NCBI GenBank assembly: GCA_949987705.1
Contig: OX465282.1
Coordinates: 3,274,501 to 3,338,500, forward strand
DNA from: Thereva unica
Taxonomy: Eukaryota > Arthropoda > Insecta > Diptera > Therevidae
Length of the DNA stretch: 64,000 nt
Direction of reading: 5' to 3'
In this document: positions 42,257 through 53,999 of the stretch, piece by piece
How positions within the stretch are numbered: the stretch's first letter is position 1
How the letters are laid out: the number at the start of each line of letters is the position of its first letter
Made by a program: the position numbers and the translations under genes
Notes under the pieces: generated by a model
The model's input: only the letters and a program-made list of their open reading frames with translations
Told to the model about the DNA's origin: nothing
Databases searched by the model: none

Positions 42257-45200
42257 TTCGGTATCCCTCCAAAATCTATATATATACACCTTGGCTTAAA
42301 AGTCGCGACTCAGACTACGGGTTGCCAACCACACCGCTTTTGCTACTTGTGGTAATATCTTCGAAAGTGAAGCGTTGTGCAGTGAACGAAGATGCAGTTT
42401 CGTGAATTGAGTAAGGTGTGTTGAGATTGTTTGGACATATACAGAAAATGAACAAGTATTCAAAACTAGTGCGAATGGGACAGTTGGAAGGGGTTGACCT
42501 CAGTAAACATAGATCAATTAGATTGAGGACATTTTTAGGAAAGACCAGCTTAGGAGTAGTTAAGTTAATAATACCTCTTTAGTGAATGTTTGAAAAGTTT
42601 GGCTCTCAAAATAATTTTAAATCATTGTGCTATTGATATTTGGCTCTGTTGACTAATGAGTTTGCCGACCACTGCCCTAACTCCTTAACTTTTGGTGGTG
42701 GGGCTGGCTTCCTAGTGAAAAAAAATGGGACCGCTGCTGCTTTTGAGCGCTGTTAAATATGCTTCCGAGGGAGCATTACTGGATTTTTCATAAATTTTAT
42801 TAAACGAAGAAAACAAGCGACTATCTTGGTGACTATAAAGCAAAAAGGTGCCCATTAGCACACTCAATGGACCGACTCTCGTTCGATAAGGAGGACAAGC
42901 AGCTTTGGACGTGGTTAGAATCTTGATAAAACCACGCTCGAGCTTGGAAAGCAAAAAGGCCATTGCGAAAGATGAACGAAGTAAAAGCTTTTCAATACGG
43001 GATCACATTACCACCAACGTCCATGGATATTTCTTTTTTAAAAAGCTTTTTTATAATGCTCCTAGAACGCTTTTGTAGGAGCATAAAAAGATATGCTCCC
43101 CTGCAATGGCATGCAATGTTAAAAAAACATACATATATGGAACTGGTATGGAAACCGGAGCGCTATAAGCTTATTAAGGAGTGCTCAAACATGACCTTTT
43201 AGGGCACTCCATTTCCTGCTGGGTTTTGTAATCATTTTTGGTGGCTTTATGCATATGAAGACCTTTTACCAACTGATTCATTAGTACTCTGATATTGGGA
43301 AGTAGTAAAATGCTTTTCAACACGAGGCAATTTTCTAGTGAAATGTTTTAGTGGTTGAACACACATAAAAATATCCCATAAATGCCACAAACTGTATCTC
43401 ACAACAAAATCCCTGAATAAAGCATTCCCATTCCCTGAATAAACCATTCACAGTTAACATACAAAATAGCAGCTTACCATCTATGAAATCATTTGCAGCA
43501 CTTAACTAATTTAATTTCTTGCATAAATTATATGAGAATGTGCTGGAAATGAAAGTCTATTTGCATACTGAAATAATTCTCACCCTTTCCATCCCTTTCT
43601 GTGCAGTCCTCATCCAACAAATTATTCCCAACGGAATGATACCAAACAGTCGTACCTATACTCTTACTCCAAGCACAAAATCCTTGGTCTATTTTGAATT
43701 TATTTTTTTTTGTTTACTGGAGTCCTGGATTCCATTAATAATCCTGAAAATATTAATTAAAACAAAACAAAAGATGACAGACATTTTGGTGTGGTTGAAT
43801 GTGTGCTGTTGAGAAGCATATCGGAAGCACAACGGTCGTGAAAGTGCACCTCAACTACGCGGTGAACAGTCGAATTGAAACAGTCGCACTACTCTCGGTC
43901 TCCAGTGTGGCATTTTGAGGAGTAATTTTGAACTGTTGGTTGGTGGTGGTGGCACCTAGTTTTGCTGAAGGATTTATGCAAATTGCATTTTGTTTATTAT
44001 AAGGATACAATGTAAAATGCGCTTGCTTAGTTGTGGAAGGTATTGTAAGGTATGAAATAATGTAGTGCGATGACAGCTTTTAATAGTCTCCCGAGGAGTT
44101 GTTCAGAAATTGTCTAGTGAAGTTTGGGCATATAGAATACAAATTATAAAGAAGTATAACAAATTGTATCAATGTTAGTTAGGACAGTACATATATCTAC
44201 TTTTTTGGATATTGAAAGAGTTAAGAGGAAGTTATCACGGCCCATAATAGACGAGGACGTACGCATCCAGACGCAAAAGTTTTTTTTTTTTTAAATTCAG
44301 GGGGAGCAATCATGCAAGAGACGTTTCAGATTTGTTTTTATGACAATCTCAATTTTTTATTTGTGTAAGTGTAATTTTTTATTTGTGTAACTTGCCACCA
44401 ATGCGACCACCAGTGCCAACGCAAAGACGGTGAGCTCGCTGAAGAGATCAACAACCATATGAATATCATTACAGTCATCGAGATGGAAAAGGGGCCAAAC
44501 TCCTACAAGAAAGGACATCGGAGCATCCATAGCCTAAGCAAAGGTCGCAAAAACGGCGGCTGACGTGGATACTCCAGCGACTGCGAAGACGGTGACCCGA
44601 TATTAGCGTCCATGTCATATAGCTGGCCCTGGACGATTTAGGCATTGTCAATGGTGTTAGCAGTGCTGGCGGATAGTCAGATATATCCACCCAACCCCCC
44701 CCCCCCCCCCCAATTATTTGGTACAATCTTTCCTAAAAAGAAAATAAAGTAAGTCATTTCATTATGAATCAGAAGATGGGCCGACGGTGTACAGACCAAC
44801 ATGTGGAGTTCCGCAGGGATCCGTACTGGAACCTCTCCTGTGGATCACAATGTATAATGATCGATGAGATCGAATTATGCGTGAACGAAGCTAAGAGATT
44901 AAAGCTTGGCCTGGCAGTGGTGCTCTGTCGTGTATTTCATTCAGGGTGCGTGTCGTCGATTCGCAGTATGCGGTGAATTTTCGTTAACAGATAGTTGCGT
45001 CTTTGGGTTCCGTCTAGTCATTCCAAATAACCAAAACATCTACGCAACGATTGCATATGTTTGTTGGGTGTGCTTCAGTTTGGGTATTTGACCAAATTTT
45101 TCGTTGCGTTCCGTTTCAGGCATTTGAAAGCACGCACCGCACGTACAGATGTATCTGTCTGTTTAAGCGTTCTTCCTCGTGCTGCGCATAACGATGCGAT

Positions 45201-45314
45201 CTGAGTGATTGTGGGGATGATCTCCATTAAGATGGAGGCAAATACAGCGCGGCTGCAGATGATGCCCTGCCATAACGACATAACGACAAGAGAAGAGAGA
45301 GAGCGCTTGGAAGA
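42257..45314. other. No gene recognised
   Basis: AT-rich to mixed DNA. A hydrophobic 97-codon plus frame (43519-43812) and a pair of opposite frames near 42.7-43.2 kb have no motif I can name. A C-homopolymer occurs at about 44693-44711. Confidence 0.45.
44693..44711. repeat. Poly-C run of about 18
   Basis: Homopolymer tract on the plus strand; length may be inaccurate for sequencing reasons. Confidence 0.85.
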
Positions 45315-45408
45315 GTGTAAGCTTGTAACTATCCTTGTTTTTGAATAACAATCGTACTCGAGCGGGTACGATTGTAAATCAAAACCACGGAAAGTTACAA
45401 GCTTGCAC
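45315..45408. repeat. Palindromic foldback sequence, about 94 bp
   Basis: GTGTAAGCTTGTAACT at the left and AGTTACAAGCTTGCAC at the right are inverted. The complementarity continues inward through TTTTTGA/TCAAAA and ACAATCGTAC/GTACGATTGT to a tiny loop at CGAGCGG. Probably a foldback MITE remnant; target duplication not clear. Confidence 0.7.
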
Positions 45409-45484
45409 CCTCACAAGCGTGAGACGTGACCGCAGCCTTAGTCAAGTTTGGAGTCACAATCTAATGCCCCCCCCCTTCACATAC

Positions 45485-45710
45485 AGGCCCTAAAACGAGA
45501 ATTTAGTCAAACGGGCCTTTGACTGGAATCTGTAAGGAACCCAACAAATTGGAATACCTAGAACAAGGTGGAGGAGAACCCTATTAGCGGAGCCCGCAAC
45601 AACTGGGAGATCCTGATCAAAGCTGAGAGCTGTCGCGCAAAACAGAGTCCGCCGGAGGGCAACTGTTCCCTTCCTATGTCCCATGCGGGATTATAAGTCA
45701 AGCCAAATTT
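45485..45710 (+). pseudogene. RTE-like LINE C-terminal tail
   Basis: Contains a 'GIPRTRWRRTLLAEPATTGR'-like stretch and AESCRAKQSPPEGNCSLPMS, the terminal block of an RTE-like protein, with frame breaks. It resembles 34790-34930 (same end, CCTATGTCCCATG) but retains an extra 60 bp. Confidence 0.5.
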
Positions 45711-46789
45711 CATAACAATAAGGCCCTACAAAAAAAACTTTTATCTTGACGTAGACACGAAGCGTGTTCCTAAAAGTATGCAATGTCAGAATGGGAGGAT
45801 ATGCGATTGGGGTCAGGCGTCACTCTGCTCATCTTCTTATACCCTCATAACAAAGTACCAAAATATACCCGACAAAAATTTGATTATTTTGAATGTGAAA
45901 CCCTTCAACACGGGACCTCCAGCACGGGTCTCAGGCTTATTCGATATTGTAAACTAGACCATCAGATAGAACGATGCAGTATTTTGATTGAACTAAAACT
46001 ATAATCCAAATCATCAAGATACAAAAAATGATTTCCACAGCTAATCTGAGCTTATACAACATCAAAGAGAACGTAAAATTCATTGCTATCGACTTTAGGA
46101 TCCCAAGACAATACCTACTTATCCTATTATATCCTCTATCTACTCTATTAAACCCGTAATGGCGGGCTGAAGACAGTCTTGGTTGCCTCTTAAACAAATG
46201 CTTCTACATCAGGAAATGCAAAACACGTGGCATTCTTAAGCTGAAGACTTATAATTGGTTTGTATAATCCACCGTAAAAACTTTACAGCACCCTTACACT
46301 CCTCTAATGTAACTACTATTAATACCCCGTCGTCGTAACGCCCAACTGCAGTAAATATAAAATCACTCTGACAACACAATGCGATAAACTGAATTATGTT
46401 TTCCCATATTTAATCAAGTAATAAACCATGCAAAATAAAAAATACTGCTCCTTCTTATTATCACGAGCAATCGCCGACCAATCTAGGGGACTTGGCTGCA
46501 GAAATATAAAAACAGGGACATATTAAAATATTACGATGGCGCATATGGAGGAACGGAGCAGGATGCTTTTCCTTCGACAATTTTTATAACTTCATTTTAA
46601 TACGATGTAATTAGGAGATCTCGGGAGACGATTACTTTTCGGATTTTAGCTGTCATCAAACCCGTGCGCTTGATGTGATGGCTTAAACATGTGTTTTATA
46701 TGTGGCTTGGTGAGAAGAATGTGATTGTTCTGTTAGTATTTGTTAGTTAATATAGGAAACCTAAATTTGAACTATACAAATCCCTTAGA
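45711..46789. other. No gene recognised
   Basis: AT-rich DNA with short frames only. Confidence 0.45.
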
Positions 46790-47200
46790 GCTTCTCATAG
46801 CTCGGAGGTGTGGATCATGAGCCAAAAAGTCGAGAACTTATTAGGCGCTTTTGAGAGAAAAATCTTAAGACATATCATTGGCCCATTAAACGTAAACGGT
46901 ATCTGAAGAGTTAGATACAATGACGAACTGTACCAATTCTATAAAGAGATAGACAGCGTTAACTATATCAAAATAAATAGACTACGATGGACAGGACTTG
47001 TAGAGCGAATGCCGGAATACAGGGCAGTGAAGAAGATATATAAGGGAATCGGTGACAGGCCAGCAGGTGGACCGAGGAAAAGATAGTTTGAAGCAGTAGA
47101 AGCAGGCGCTGCGCACTTGCTGGGCTTACGAAATTGGAGGACTCCAGCTAGTAAGCGAGAAGGCTGGAGGCTCAATTTGGGCACACCATAAAAAGGCGTC
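46790..47200 (+). pseudogene. RTE/CR1-like LINE C-terminal fragment
   Basis: Plus strand reads VENLLGAFERKILRHIIGPL, YNDELYQFYKEIDSVNYIKI, NRLRWTGLVERMPEYRAVKK and GDRPAGGPRKR, the conserved order after the RT (FERKiLR.i.G; RyN.ELy.ly; RLrW.GHv.RM; GRP..RW). An in-frame stop follows 'GI' and another follows 'RKR'. Similar in type to 55025-55480, not the same family. Confidence 0.65.
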
Positions 47201-47249
47201 ATCTCCCCTACTACAAAAACTAGACAAAAACGTAGCTAAGGAAGTGATT

Positions 47250-48430
47250 AGTAAAATCAGGCAAGGATGCCTAATGTAGCTGGGCAGCGGACTGCGTTCT
47301 GGCTGTCTACCCGAGAAAAACTGAGGTGATGCTTTCTACAGGGAAAACGAAAATTCCCACGTTCAATCTCCCCAAGTTGAAGGGGCATTCTCTCACTTTA
47401 TCCTCCAGAGTGGAATTTCTTGGTCTAGTACTGGATCCTAAACTCAACTGGAAGACGAACATCGACAAAGGGTAAAGAAAGCCACCTGTAAAAAGACTTT
47501 TGCCAAAAGATGGGGTCTCTACCCAAAGATGGTCCTGTGGATGTACACAGCTGTGGTACGGCCAGTATGGGTTGATAGTACGGTGGCCAGCGCAGAGCAG
47601 GGCCTATAACGTTTTAAAGTTGGGAAGGATCCAGATAACGGCAACAATAGGGACAACAGGGGCCATACGACATTCTCTTTCACATATTCACTCCGATCTT
47701 CACATCAAAAATCTAGCCTTGTGTAGGGCCCTCAGACTGACCTGTCCTGGACCTCAAAATCCTGAAGGCCTGCCAAACAATAAACTTCTTAGAACCTACA
47801 CAAGGTGCAGTATTGGCATTTTCATAGACAGCCAGGCCTCTATAAATGCTCTGGATTCAATAATGACGCGCGCAAAGTTAGTGGAGCGATGTAGAGCTGA
47901 GATAGATAGGCTTGATAGAAAGCATAACGTCTCGTCTTGGCTCCTGGTCATAGGAAAATAGAGGGGTAAGAGAAAACTTGGAGTCTCTCTCCGGAGCTAA
48001 GAGATCGAGATGGTTAGCAGCGCAACTGATGGAGTCAAAAAAGTTATTTTTGACTACCACTTACTGCTAGCCAGCCAAAATTGGAGAGCACTGGAGATCT
48101 GCGCTATCTCTAAGGCCACTTGGCCAACTTATAACAAAGAAAAAACAATGGGCCTCTTCAACAGACTCTAACGTCATATTGCCAAAATCAAGGCAATGAT
48201 CACGGGACATTGGGCAATAGGATACACCTTTGCCAAGTTGGGCATCCTGTTGAACGTCTGTGCTGCGAGGAGACGAACGAGAGAAAATCCCTTGTTCACT
48301 TCCTGTGTAAGTGCCCGGATTTACCTAAATCCAGGCTGCGCACTCTAGGCAATTAAGTTTTGGAAGACTTAAAAGAGATCTCCAGACTTGAGATCAGATT
48401 GTTAATTCCACAGGGTAGTTTTAAGGATCC
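47250..48430 (+). pseudogene. R1/I-like LINE 3' part, heavily decayed
   Basis: VEFLGLVLDPKLNWKTNIDK (RT thumb end) begins the recognisable part. Then degraded matches to the connection region (TTGAIRHSLSH) and an RNase H-like SIGIFIDSQASINALDS with Asp retained. Numerous stops. A C-terminal Cys-rich end is hardly visible. Confidence 0.6.
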
Positions 48431-48478
48431 ATCACACACGACCAGATAACTATTATGTACACAATCAAGGTAAATAGG

Positions 48479-48709
48479 CAGGGTCGGCGGTAAGGGTTTT
48501 TGCGCCCGGTGCATGGTTCTATATTGCGCCCCATCAGCTTTTCAATTTTTGATCGCATTGAAAGACAATGGAAAAATACACAATTCTTTTAATAGCCGAA
48601 ACGTCACGGGAGCACTTCAATTTTTTTTAAAGATTTTCTGAAATTGCGCCCTCGTCTTGTTGCGCCCGGTTCAAGTGCACCATTCGCAGCTATAAAAGCG
48701 CCGTCCCTG
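48479..48709. mobile_element. hAT-type MITE, 231 bp (relative of 15088-15600)
   Basis: Ends CAGGGTCGGCGG and GCGCCGTCCCTG, with internal GCGCCCGGTGCA, TTTTTGATCGCA and ATTGCGCCCTCGTC-like blocks shared with the copy at 15 kb. The flanking octamers do not match well, so age is greater or ends have changed. Confidence 0.75.
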
Positions 48710-50755
48710 GTACATGGGTTGTAGCAACAAAACGGCGCGCCAAGCGCTAATTGGGCCTCCGGTCGCACTGAAGGCAACCCTTCATCTACCTACACCTACT
48801 AGACCTTGTGCCATAAAATAAGGAACTCTCAAAATCTCTGTGTCGTCACCGTACAAGCGAGCAAGGTCACTCAATTGTTTAAAAACGCAAATTACCGTCT
48901 AATTTATGTATATATTCTCAACATACACGCTCAATTTCGTTTTTGTTCGGGGTCTGCTACGCCAACGAAGTTGAGCAACGGTGATCCAAAGGGTGAATCG
49001 TGTCACATAACCAGAAAACCCTAATTAAAAATCTCACGTCAATTTGTTAATTTAATAAAAACTATACATTATTATTACAGACAGCATTTTGTATTACAAA
49101 TCAACCCCGTGCATAGACAAATTTTCTATCCCCGGGATTCCCCGAATTAGAACAGGTGTCGAAAAAGTGTAAGGGCTACATGTCACGTAAACTTACCAAA
49201 CGTCACCAAAGGGGTAGCAAGGTGTTCAATTAAAAGAGCACTCCACCTTATTCATAGACGGTTTTCTTAAGTTCTTCACCGACTCTTCCCAATAAATTAC
49301 AAAACATTACCAAGAATAATGATAAATAAATATATTTTCACACTCCCGAAACTGTTAACTGCTTTAAATTAAATAAAAACCAACAAAAGTAAAGCCTTCA
49401 TCTTTCAAAATTAAAAAAACAAACTCACCACTGCAACCACTTTTATTCAGCAAAAATATCCCACAAAATACTCCAAGCATAAAAATTCCGCCATATTCAA
49501 AACTGACAGCTACAAAAACTTGTGTGACTTTTCATCTTGCACGTTGTCAGCGCTAAAGAACTTCTCCTCCCAAAAACAGCGACTTTTTTTTTATTGCAAA
49601 ATAAACAACTTCGGGGGAAAAAGTGCATGGAAAATCTCTTTTATGATTTTCCAGAAAAGGGTTAAGCTACATAAAATAAAATGGGTGAGCATTAGCATAA
49701 GTAAAATTCCGATTAATTATGAAATTGAGTGATTTTCGCCGTTCGCTTTACAACAGGATTATTATATATATGCGAGAGTGTGTAGAGATGTTCGTGTGAA
49801 AAGAAAAAAAAATTTTTTTGCAAACATTTTTTGACAGATCGTCACATACTACAGTGGCGGAAAGAATTTTTTTTTGGTTAAATGGAATTTCTTTTATTAC
49901 AGGATCCCTTGACCGAAAATAATTAAAAAAGGATAACTGTACCTGGATAAGAAATTAATGAAACAAAATAATTGTAAAATAGAGGAAAGATTAAAGTTCG
50001 AGATAATATAGTACAGAGAAGGAGAAGAACGGCCTGAGATTAATAATTATTATTAGGACAGAAGCGCGGTGCAACTCCCTAATCTCGGAAGGGAAGGCTC
50101 CATTTAGGCTGCGGGCGCTCTTTTGCATAGAAAAGTAAAATAATACAAGATCCCATCAAAATCCTTTCCGAGCTATCGGAACCACATTAAGTAGTTTCTT
50201 TTGATTTTCTTTATTTTAAATCTTTAAAAGAAATAAGACGAACAAACGAGAATAGTAAAAATATTACTTTTAAAGTAACAAGAATTTTCCGTGCGTTTGT
50301 TTCTGTAAGGCAACCGTGGCTGAGGTCAGCGAAACAACTGATGTAAGTTTTTATCTATTCTTTTATATAAATCTATTTTATTCAATTTAACATTTACACA
50401 TAATCAGGTTTTTATCTTAAAATTAAAAGTAAATAACCGCATTTTATTTTGCTTGCATTGCGGCTTAAGTTAGGTTAAATTTGATTAAAGTAAAAACAAG
50501 AACACAAAAAATAAAATAATACTTACGTAATTTTGAAATATGATGCGCCCTTATAGTCCAGGCGCTAGAGCAGTGAGACCTATAATATGTTGGTTTTGGC
50601 GTGATGTAGCGTACTGATTTGGTGGGATCGGTCAGAAATGACATCCCCAACAATATCTAGGTGGTACGCAGACATGGAGATACATGGAAACTGCTTGATA
50701 AATATCTCTTAACAAAGGCTTCTAGGCGAAAAGTTTGTGGGCATGTTTTATTCGT
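48710..50755. other. No gene recognised; may hold noncoding 5' parts of Pop2
   Basis: Relatively element-free DNA upstream of Pop2. A possible noncoding exon end exists near 50340 (GAAACAACTGAT|GTAAGT), which is speculative. Otherwise AT-rich without features. Confidence 0.35.
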
Positions 50756-50793
50756 TAGGGGTCGTCCATAAATTACGTGAGACGATTTTCATA

Positions 50794-51740
50794 ATTCCTA
50801 TTCCCAAAAGTGGTAGCAAGAACGAAATATCGAAGCTGTCTGTCATACCAAAGCTTTTTGAGTCAATCATTTATTCTGCAATCGTGGCCATCTGCAAGAA
50901 ACTTATTTCAACGAACCAATATGTGTTTTTTCCAGCTCGTTCCACTACCACCAATCTCCTTGAATTCACTTCCCATGCTGTTGAAGGCTTCGTTTCCGGT
51001 TGCCAAACTGATTGTGTTTACACTGATTTCAGTAAGGCATTTGACAAGCTTTCCTACTCCATTATACTTTTCAATCTAAAAAAAGTTAGGTTTCCCTGAA
51101 GCCCTTCTATTATGGTTCCAGTCCTACTTAGCTGACAGGACCTACCAAGTCCTTTTCCGTGGATTTAAATCCGCAACCATTGAGGCGTCATCCGGTGTCC
51201 CTCAAGGCAGTCATCTTGGCCCTATCCTCTTTATTCTTTCTATTGATGACATTGTTCCCTTGCTAAGACACTGCAGAATCCTGCTTTATGCTGATGACAT
51301 CAAATTGTACCGTCACATAAAGAGTATGGAGGACTGCAAACTTTTGCAAGTTGACCTCGACATCTTGGTGTGCTAACAACGACCTGGTTCTTAATATTGG
51401 TAAATGCGAAGTCATGACTTTTTGTAGGCGACATGATCCTATAATTTATAACTACTCATTTTTTAATGAGGGTGTCCCCCGTGTTAATTTTGTCAAAGAT
51501 CTCGGGATTAGATTTGACACCAAGCTATATTTCTTCCAAGAACAGCTTGAGTTTTATAAAAAGGTGGTCGAAAGAATTTAACAGCACCCTGATCACTAAA
51601 TACCTCTAGATTTCCCTTGTCAGACCTTTACTTGAATATGCGTCGCAGGTTTGGTCTCACTATACACTATTCTTCGCATGTTGGAAAAATTGAATCGGTT
51701 CAACGTAGGTTCGTTCGTAGCATTTAGCGATATCTTAAGG
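50794..51740 (+). pseudogene. Jockey-like reverse transcriptase fragment
   Basis: IIPIPKSGSKNEISKLSVIP, KLFESIIYSAI, CVYTDFSKAFDKLSY (palm Asp), then in other frames SGVPQGSHLGPILFILSIDD and LLYADDIKLYRHIKS (YADD active site), and NFVKDLGIRFDTKLYF toward the end. At least three frame changes. It begins abruptly 38 bp inside element D, consistent with a truncated insertion into it. Confidence 0.8.
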
Positions 51741-52235
51741 CCTCCTTTCACACACAGGTCGACGGCTGGCCGTGGCCTGAAAGTTGTCGCCTGGAAGCCA
51801 AGTATCACCATTCACCTCCCCGGCCGCTAACTGGATGAGGTCTGCAGTCCAAGAAAACTGACAAAAATCTTTAAGGTAGGATTCCGAACAAAGGGGCAGA
51901 CTGCAAACCGCAGGCGACACTACTGAATTAGATGATCAAATCGCAAACAAAAGGCGCACTTAGTGATTTTACCATACAAATCAGTATTGTCGCCCCTGCG
52001 GTTTGTAGGCTGCCGCCTTGTTCGGAATTGTACCTTTATGTGTGGGGACATTTGCCGTTAGTTTGTGCCTGAACATATGAACTTCTATTTAGTCTCAAGC
52101 CGTTAATTTACGGCACGAATTCACGCCGTATCCACTCGAACCTGAGAACAAGACCTGAAATATGCGCGAAATCCATCCACACTCGCGTTCGCGCTTGTTC
52201 ACGGGGGTTCACGGCGTGAGTCTGGAGCCACCTTA

Positions 52236-52499
52236 TGCTGTAAACATGCTAAGGGCGGCGGCGAAATTATTTTCCTCGTCGCGGCGATGCCCCATCGAAA
52301 TTTGCTGTATGCACACATTAAGAGCGACGGGGACACATATTAAAAACACACCGGAACAACCATCTTGGACAGCCAAATGGTACACTCGCACACAGGAACA
52401 CTCGAGAATAGCAATACAAATCCATGACACAACACCCAACAAAGGCCGGGTATTCTATTCTTTTTGATAGTCGCTGTTGAAAGCGATTCGTCGGTCGCA
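52236..52499. mobile_element. MITE family M1, copy 2 (264 bp), inserted in element D
   Basis: Begins TGCTGTAAACATGCTAAGGG and ends GCGATTCGTCGGTCGCA. TTA stands on both sides (52233-52235, 52500-52502), and the uninterrupted site is visible in element D copy 1 (GCCTTAAGGCAC). Body matches copy 1 at 23788-24177 in reverse, including CTCGAGAATAGCAATACAAA-like sequence. Confidence 0.8.
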
Positions 52500-52914
52500 T
52501 TAAGGCACATTGTTGCTGAAACAATGACTATCGGCCGCCTGCAAGAGAATTTTCTATACATACATTTGATTTCTTCACGCCGCCTGCTCATTGTGTCAGC
52601 AAATACCTGAAGTCCTCATCACTGCCGACGGCCTGAGAGTGAGGAGGTGGTCTTTAGTGAAGAAGGTTTTACTTAATTTAACCCAGTTTTCTAGCAATTT
52701 TATACATTGTTTCTTGAGGAAAAAAATTACGTGATATTTACCGAGAGCTCCCCTCTCCGCCACGTGAGATTGGGTGAGATGCAGATCGACCCCCTCCCCT
52801 AAACGGCTCAGGACGACCCCTTATTGGATTTTCTAAAATTTACCGTAAGGTGGATTTTTGAAATTTGATTTTTTCCAATACAAAATAGCCGGCCACTGCA
52901 AAAAAAGTACCTCA

Positions 52915-53240
52915 CTTTAAAGTTATCCCAAGAATGTAAGGGGGGCCAGGTCTAAAACTAATGATATCCTTCAGGCATCGACGGCTAGTGGGTTCGATGT
53001 CATAGCATTTACTGAAACCTGGCTCCATAAGGGCATTCGTAATGCTGAACTCTTCGGCTTCTCCTAACTAGTCTTTCGGAGGGACCGTCACACTGACACG
53101 GAAGTTCTTGGGGGTGGCGTACTTCTTGCTTGTAGTAGCCATCTATCTTGTAATCGAAATTCGCTTCCTAGTTTCTCTATCCACCTTGACATTGAGCTTG
53201 TCGCTCTTAAAATTTCCTTATAAAAAACTAACCTCCTTCT
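52915..53240 (+). pseudogene. Jockey-like endonuclease fragment
   Basis: NVRGARSKTNDILQAS, SGFDVIAFTETWLHKGIRNA (catalytic Glu in TETW) and EVLGGGVLLACSSHLS make up the N-terminal half of an AP endonuclease. One stop after ELFGFS. It may be the 5' part of the same family as the RT at 50794-51740. The remaining bases to 53491 are AT-rich and end in the Pop2 acceptor. Confidence 0.7.
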
Positions 53241-53494
53241 GCTGTGCTGCTATATATACTGACCGATTCCACCAAAGAAGTCACATCACGCCAAAATCAC
53301 TGCAAATGTTCCAGCGCCCGGACTACTAGGTGTACTTACATACATACAATCTACACAACCGAAATTTGAAACTTGAGAAAATAATTTATCAAGTAAACAT
53401 GACAAACAAATGATTAAAAACAAATAATAAATATGCATGCAATAATATTATCATTATTTTTTTTTTGCTATATTTACATACATTTTTCTAGGCA

Positions 53495-53841
53495 ATGCCT
53501 TCGGCAGTTAGCGGCGGACACTCGTCGCATTCTGGTAATATCCCAAGTAACGAGGAATGCGGTATAAGAGATGTTTGGAAACATAATTTAGAAGAGGAAT
53601 TCCGTACAATACGTAAAGTTGTACAAAAATATCATTATGTTGCAATGGATACGGAATTCCCCGGTGTTGTTGCTAGACCAGTTGGTGAATTTCGTTCGAC
53701 AGCCGATTATCAATATCAGTTATTGCGATGTAACGTTGATTTACTACGTATAATACAGCTTGGATTAACATTCTTAGATGAAGATGGCAAAACACCACCC
53801 GGATATTCAACATGGCAATTCAATTTTAAATTTAATCTATC
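53495..53841 (+). CDS. Pop2: Pop2/CAF1 deadenylase, first coding exon
   Basis: Catalytic subunit of the CCR4-NOT complex, a DEDD-type 3'-5' exoribonuclease that shortens mRNA poly(A) tails in the cytoplasm. The exon starts at 53492, after the acceptor TTTTTCTAG, three bases before the ATG, so an upstream noncoding exon must exist. It encodes GIRDVWKHNLEEEFRTIR and the first catalytic motif YVAMDTEFPGVV (D52, E54), then QYQLLRCNVDLLRIIQLGLT and WQFNFKFNLS. The donor C|GTAAGT at 53842 leaves phase 2 and joins the 56728 exon perfectly. Residue numbering runs 12 ahead of human CNOT7, because the N-terminus is longer. Confidence 0.96.
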
Positions 53842-53999
53842 GTAAGTATATAAAAATATTGTTAAATTTATTATTTTTTTGCTCAATTTGTTCGACTTGT
53901 TAATTAGCGCGCTAGACAGTCCTTGTAGGACTCGAGCCTCTTGAAGTTTGTAACTCTTTGCTCTTCTTCTTCCAATGGCACCTATCCTAACTTATCCTA

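Larger units (their letters stand above)
50756..52822. mobile_element. DNA element family D, copy 2, carrying nested insertions
   Basis: Left end TAGGGGTCGTCCATAAATTA at 50756. The right end, GGACGACCCCTTA at 52811-52823, is its inverse, so the ends are about 12-bp inverted repeats. Interior matches to copies 1 and 3 resume at about 51745 (GGCCGTGGCCTGAAAGTT, CTGACAAAAATCTTT) and run to the right end. Between lie a Jockey-like RT (50794-51740) and MITE M1 (52236-52499). Family unassigned; no transposase seen. Confidence 0.7.

Noticed and set aside
43519..43812. Hydrophobic frame that looked like a receptor segment
   Set aside because: No conserved receptor motif and no neighbouring exon; hydrophobicity follows from T-rich DNA.
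48471..48717. 8-bp target duplication around the second hAT MITE
   Set aside because: The flanking octamers agree at only about three positions, so it was not claimed.
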